From NCBI GenBank assembly GCA_032622095.1, contig CP136065.1, positions 39,001,503-39,065,502 on the forward strand: a DNA stretch of 64,000 nt, read 5' to 3'. This DNA is from Siphonodentalium dalli (Eukaryota; Mollusca; Scaphopoda; Gadilida; Siphonodentaliidae). Both the position numbers and the translations under genes were made by a program. Below, piece by piece: positions 59,457-64,000 of this stretch (position 1 is its first letter; every line of letters starts with the position of its first letter). A model generated the notes under the pieces. The model was not told where the DNA came from. It saw only the letters and a program-made list of their open reading frames with translations, and searched no databases.

Positions 59457-59972
59457 TTGAGAAGTTTGAAGATCATGGACTACGCAGACACCATCTGGGA
59501 CCCCTACCAACAAAATCACATCGACAAGCTGGAAAGAATCCAGCGTAGAGCAGCCCGTTTCATTAAAAGAGACTATAAGAGCAAAGAAGATGGATATATG
59601 ACCAAGATCCTCTACGAGCTAAATTTACCAACATTGCAGAAACGGCGGAAAATAAATTGGCTTGGATTCATGAGTAAGGTGGTGGGTGGATTGGTCCCGG
59701 CTATACCACCTAATCAATACTTTACACCCGAAACAAGGCGTCTTAGATCGCAGAGCAAAGTTCTGACAGGCTACGTCACCAGCCAAATTCCTCGGCACCT
59801 AATTTAAAGGAACAACAGTCAGTGCTACGAGGCTATACCATACGTGTCAGCTCAGTTCGCTAATTCCACATTTGTTCGAACTATATGCGACTGGAATCAG
59901 TTGGAGGAATCCTTAATCCTACAACAACAGCCTGTGGATTCCTTCAAGAGTGCGCTGAAGGAAAAGATCTGA
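59457..59972 (+). pseudogene. LINE ORF2 C-terminal fragment with an in-frame stop
   Basis: The 5'-truncated end of a non-LTR retrotransposon on the plus strand. The frame reads MDYADTIWDPYQQNHIDKL, then IQRRAARFI, LNLPTLQKRRK and LVPAIPP. These correspond to the LEYA-WDP block and later C-terminal parts of LINE reverse transcriptases. A TAA at 59805-59807 interrupts it, but the same frame then continues with FVRTICDWNQLEESL and VDSFKSALKEKI to a TGA at 59970-59972. So the TAA is a nonsense mutation, not the end. A short gattcagattcaga repeat near 60030 may be the element's tail. Its sequence is unlike the C-terminus of the LINE at 26845. Confidence 0.85.
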
Positions 59973-60738
59973 GACTCTCTCGCCCGCTGCGAAATTACCA
60001 TAATTGGGATCTGCAGCGTAACCATTCAGATTCAGATTGATCCATGATAGTAAGGGGTCAGTACATGTAGTAAGTACTGATAGTGATAAGCCTGCTGTAC
60101 AATAATACTACTTTTGCTGTTTTACTGGTCTTAACTGAGTACTGTGTCAATGTGACATTGTTAATTCAGTTCCACTCTAATGTACATTAACTGGCAATGA
60201 TGCATCTGACGCTATTAAAGGCACCGGTAATCCCTAAATACCAGGAGGACGCGGCGTAGAAACTTGGTACAACAGTTGTTACACGACAAAGAAAATTATC
60301 AACAAGCTTAGTGAGCGTCGTCATCAAAATTGCAAATTAAAACACGGCAATGGTAAATTGGTAATCCCTACATACCAGGAGGACAAGGCATTGAAACTTG
60401 GGACAACAGTTGTTACACGGCAAAGAAATTTAAAACACACTGTGCACAGATGAATGTTTATACATGTACTGTGCAGTCGAGATCACCTGGACTACAAATA
60501 TTTGAGGATTATACTATTTGATGAGTAGATGCGTGACTGATAAAAGAATTAGAGACTCCATATTTACTCGGAAGATAACAGTATACGATGCCATACAGTT
60601 GTTCCATAACACCTCAACCTTTGGTGGATATTAACAGTAAAACTAATGAAAATGATGAAAGCCAGACTCAACATCAAGACAACATGTGCATGCATAAGTG
60701 ACGGTTCAATGATTTTGACTCCATCAGATGATATTTAA
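59973..60738. repeat. 132-bp spaced direct repeat in otherwise unassigned DNA
   Basis: The segment ggtaatccctaaataccagg, with gaaacttgg and acaacagttgttacacg, occurs at about 60225 and again at about 60357, a two-copy direct repeat. The rest has no feature that I recognise. Confidence 0.7.
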
Positions 60739-61114
60739 GCGACACCAATTTTTAAGTCTGGTTTACGATGTGGGGAGAAAAAAAGTAGATGCAGGAGGGA
60801 AAAAAATAAAAATAAAAAAGATTGTCCCCCCAATTTATATCAAGTAAATCGTGGAATTTTACATAAATTTTACAAAAATTGTGAAAAAATGTTTTTGAAT
60901 GAAATTCTGTTCAAACCAAACAAGACATATCTTGTCATGAAATACATGAAAATATGGATCTGTAAATGATCATAAGCAGAACCGGATGCGACAGCACATG
61001 AAAATCAGTACGCGTGTAAAATATTTTGGGACAAAAAAAATTAAAAAAAAATTCATGAAATGGAAACAAAGTTGTAGGAGGTGTTCGTAAACCAGACTTA
61101 AAAATTGGTGTCGC
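60739..61114. mobile_element. MITE with ~29-bp perfect inverted termini
   Basis: gcgacaccaatttttaagtc (60739) plus tggtttacg pairs exactly with its reverse complement at 61086-61114. The 376-bp element has A-rich interior tracts and no frame. Flanks are tttaa on the left and cttag on the right; a target duplication is not certain. Confidence 0.85.
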
Positions 61115-61300
61115 CTTAGGCTCATGTTAACACAGGATCACATATTCTCAAAATAATTGTCTCCCTCAAGTTGGCCTCAACCATACTAGTATTTATATTT
61201 GATAGAACCTCAGTGAGACCATGTTGAAAATTACCATCAATGCAGTTCCAGTGTTGACGCAACGCGGTCATGTTACTTCAAACCAGTTGCAATGTTCCTT

Positions 61301-61996
61301 AGGCCAAAGAAAAAAGATACTATGTTTCCGTACATCGACCGACCCTAAAAATAACCCGCCGACCCTAAACTTTTTATTGATATTTTGAGAAAAAGTCAAA
61401 ATTTTCGCAATTTTAATTTCCTGAGAGTGGATCTCCTGCCTGCTTTATGTCTTGTTTGGGACTTATGGAACACTATCAACAGACATGGTGGGTGTGTATC
61501 TGTATATATACATGTAAAGAGGTTATCACTGCATATATTAGGGGTATACATCTACTAGTAGCTACTGTTTCCAAAAACCAGGCATGCTCGGTGGGTGTAC
61601 TGGCTACCCCCAGACAATGGGATGTAATCGTCACAATACATGTACGGTATAATGGCGGTATTATTGGTAAAATTCTTATAAAAAGTTAGTGACATCAATT
61701 TTGTACCAAGTTTATAGCCAAATTTATGAAAATGTGGTATTAGATATAATAAAAAACATACGTAAGCATGAAGTAAGTTTGATTTTTTATCAATCTTAAT
61801 GTATATTTCCACTGTGTTGATCAAGTAATACTTTCCCCATGGCACGGGTTGGCATTTTATGTCACTTTGGTCGAGGTAGTTCAATATTTCTGCAGCTGGA
61901 TAAAAAATATCAAAATAAAATAAAATAAAAAAAATTCCCTACCTACCTACCCTAAATTTTTTTACCGGAAACATACAATCTTTTTTCTTTGGCCTT
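61301..61996. mobile_element. MITE with AGGCCAAAGAAAAAAGAT termini
   Basis: aggccaaagaaaaaagat at 61301 and its reverse complement ending at 61996 are followed inward by tatgtttccg on both sides. Subterminal cgaccctaaa and ctaccctaaat sequences are related too. About 700 bp, no transposase; open frames at 61447-61884 on both strands are unidentified. Confidence 0.8.
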
Positions 61997-62033
61997 TAGC
62001 ATGGTAATTCGTGAAAATAAATGTCAATGCAAC

Positions 62034-62973
62034 TTACTCTCAGGCTCCAAATAAAAGTGCAGGCCCAAATAATAGTGCGGGGGGGGAAATTCCATTGAAA
62101 GTTAATAAAAGTACAGACCCAAATAATAGTGCAGGGGGAACTCTGAGCAAAACATCAACTGTGGTTAACCAAATAATTTTTATACCAGGTTCAGGTATAC
62201 GAGTCAACATGTAGTACAGGTACATGTATGTATCATGTGGTGTTTTTTTGGTTTGCCACATACTTGAATATGTACTACTCTTGAGTGCCTAATGTACGAT
62301 TATTAAAATCGAGGTAAAATTCCCACCTATACGATCGTTATTTGGTCCTGTACGTTTATTAAATTAACCAAAAGAAATAATTCACCATCTTAAATTGTGT
62401 TATTCATATAAGAAATGAACGGCGGTTTCAATGCGGTCATGGGGTTTTGACCGCGAGAAAAAATCAGCAAACTTCGGGGTTCATGCAGAGTTTGCTGATT
62501 TTTTTAACGCGGTCAAAACCCATGACCACGTTGAATCCGCCGTTTATTATTTATATTTATATACTTAAATTCATTATGAACTAGGATTGTATGTCTTTCC
62601 CATTATTTATTCATCTATTTAAACAAACGCATGGAGTTCAGTTCAGACAGTTCGAATCCTTGTTTTTTGGAAAACCAAACATTTTGAGAATCCGTTCATG
62701 GAGAACGGAAGAAACGCAATTTCACAGTAAAGTATAAACATATGACAAAATGTCTTGTTTAGCTAGTAACTAATGTAGACGTGTTGATCATTTTTACATC
62801 TAAATCATATAGAAATCTTGAATTTGTGCTGATTTAAATTTTCATAGCTTCAAAATATTAATAAACGTGCAGACCCAAATAAGCACTGTGCAGGGGGGGG
62901 GGGGATTTCCCAAGAAAAATAATAAACGTGGATGCAGCTGGTGCATGCATATTTATTTGGAGCCCAAGAGTAA
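62034..62973. mobile_element. MITE with TTACTCT-GGCTCCAAATAAA termini, containing a hairpin
   Basis: Left ttactctcaggctccaaata (62034) and right, reverse-complemented, ttactcttgggctccaaata (ends 62973). Subterminal copies of 'agacccaaataatagtgcag' lie at 62055, 62115 and 62870, some next to G runs. A perfect hairpin at 62413-62548 sits inside. No coding capacity. Confidence 0.78.
62413..62548. repeat. 136-bp near-perfect hairpin
   Basis: Arms aaatgaacggcggtttcaat and its complement (ttgaatccgccgtttatt) continue through gcggtcatggggttttgacc / ggtcaaaacccatgaccac and aaatcagcaaact / agtttgctgattt to a loop near tcggggttcatgc. It is an independent foldback nested in the element at 62034-62973. 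Confidence 0.9.
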
Positions 62974-64000
62974 AGAGGTGGAGGTGAATGTTACATGTAA
63001 GTTGTTATTAACGAAATGGAACGATGCCTTTAATAGGTTCCACCAGCTCGCGACTTCTTTATATTGGCCTGACAGATTGGTTTTTGTTGGCGTCATGCCT
63101 GTCGACCATTATGATGGCCACATATATTGTCATATAACAGCGATTTACGATCTGTCTTGTTGGCTCATAATATAAATTAAGAAAGTGGCCTTGTGTTCGT
63201 TCCTTGCGTAAACAAATATTTTTTAGTACAAACGTCCTCATTGATTGTGTCCCTCGACTCCTTGTGTAATTGGTCAAGTAACTTACATGTATGTACATGT
63301 ACAGACCACTCACAAATTTCTTAGAAAAGCGACCACATGTTCGAATCTACTTTGCGATTTTGGAGCAACGCATTTGTAAATGCGTTCATATTTTAACACA
63401 TTTACCTTGATTTATTCACAAACAAATGTCTTGATGCAGGCCTTAAAATCCATCAGATTTTTGGCAATAATCAAAATGTTAGTGTTTCACTTTCTACAGG
63501 GAATCAAGACTTTTTACTAGAATCAAAATGAGAATCATGATTCTCATATTCTGATTATAAAACAATTAATGTCAACAGTGTTTATTTATGTTTATTCCAT
63601 TTTGAATGGAAAACTACATCATGAATGTCCGATTCCGAACATATACATGTACACCAGGAGTGGGAAAATAACACAGAATTATTCAGATGTGAATTTAAAT
63701 TAAACAAAATTATAACTAAAATTGCAAAATACACTATCGTATCGTTATTTGGGTGTTCATACTAGTATACTTTTTCGGCGCAATGATCGGTAATTTCAAT
63801 GCGACTGCGATTATTCCCAATGCAGTGCATTTAATTTAAATGCTGTCATTAAGGAATTTACAAAGTGGCGTGACACAATGCACCCTCAATGCATTTTAAA
63901 TGCAACAACCGCATTTCATTGATCCACGTTGTAAAGGACATTTATTTTTAGAATACATGTATGTACGTGTATATAACCACAAGAATAAAGAACAAATCAA
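62974..64000. other. Unassigned sequence to the window end
   Basis: No recognisable gene. A 14-bp palindrome (agaatcatgattct) lies near 63530. Plus frame 62867-63175 spans the end of the MITE and flank and has no domain. Confidence 0.35.

Noticed and set aside
1-64000. tRNA, rRNA or other structured RNA genes
   Set aside because: I scanned for box B (GGTTCGANTCC) and clover-leaf context and found only partial matches inside repeats, such as gggttcgaatgg near 35228.

Overview
This is AT-rich animal nuclear DNA, almost all of it repeats and mobile elements. It has no operons, no rRNA or tRNA genes, and very few long reading frames. The best guess at origin is a lophotrochozoan, probably a bivalve mollusc. 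The reasons are a bivalve-style B-box/NHL (TRIM-like) protein with the CCATC zinc-binding core, TTAGGG-type interstitial repeats, CR1/L2-like LINEs, and dispersed families with 'aagatggccgctggcggcc' and 'aaaccacatatatca' cores that I associate with mollusc intergenic DNA. The species is inference only.

The main organising principle is a set of colinear duplicated blocks: NHL - M - A - C - B. NHL is the B-box/NHL gene on the minus strand. M is a ~160-bp repeat family and A is a dispersed family. C is a decayed Helitron with a recognisable PIF1-type helicase. B is a ~3-4 kb anonymous block. The remains of four units are: (1) A 1850-2530 and B 2530-5560; (2) NHL pseudogene 6375-7237, M 8030-9850, A 9855-11090, C 11130-14290, partial B 14280-15480; (3) M 16090-17230, A 17750-18560, partial B 21110-22330; (4) intact NHL gene 36765-38249, M 38335-38660, A 39890-40790, C with its satellite 41750-52110, full B 52110-55995. 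Short seeds present about once in one unit have become tandem arrays in another: a 109-bp satellite, a 40-bp and a 106-bp minisatellite, and a 38-bp repeat.

Between units 3 and 4 (about 22-36 kb) lie a nearly complete non-LTR retrotransposon on the minus strand (26845-30146, two frameshifts, a 2A-like motif), and a putative 4.2-kb inverted-repeat element (30147-34335) filled with palindromic minisatellites. After unit 4 come a LINE 3' fragment, a 45-bp tandem array of about 1.8 kb with higher-order structure, a second LINE fragment, and three inverted-repeat (MITE-like) elements.

Only the 494-codon B-box/NHL gene looks like a functional host gene. Other informative finds are a hAT-type insertion with a perfect 8-bp target duplication and its empty site in the paralogous block, a 1,741-bp element inserted into the satellite with a CCATG target duplication, a Tc1/mariner-type foldback MITE, and a truncated NHL paralog formed by one internal deletion.
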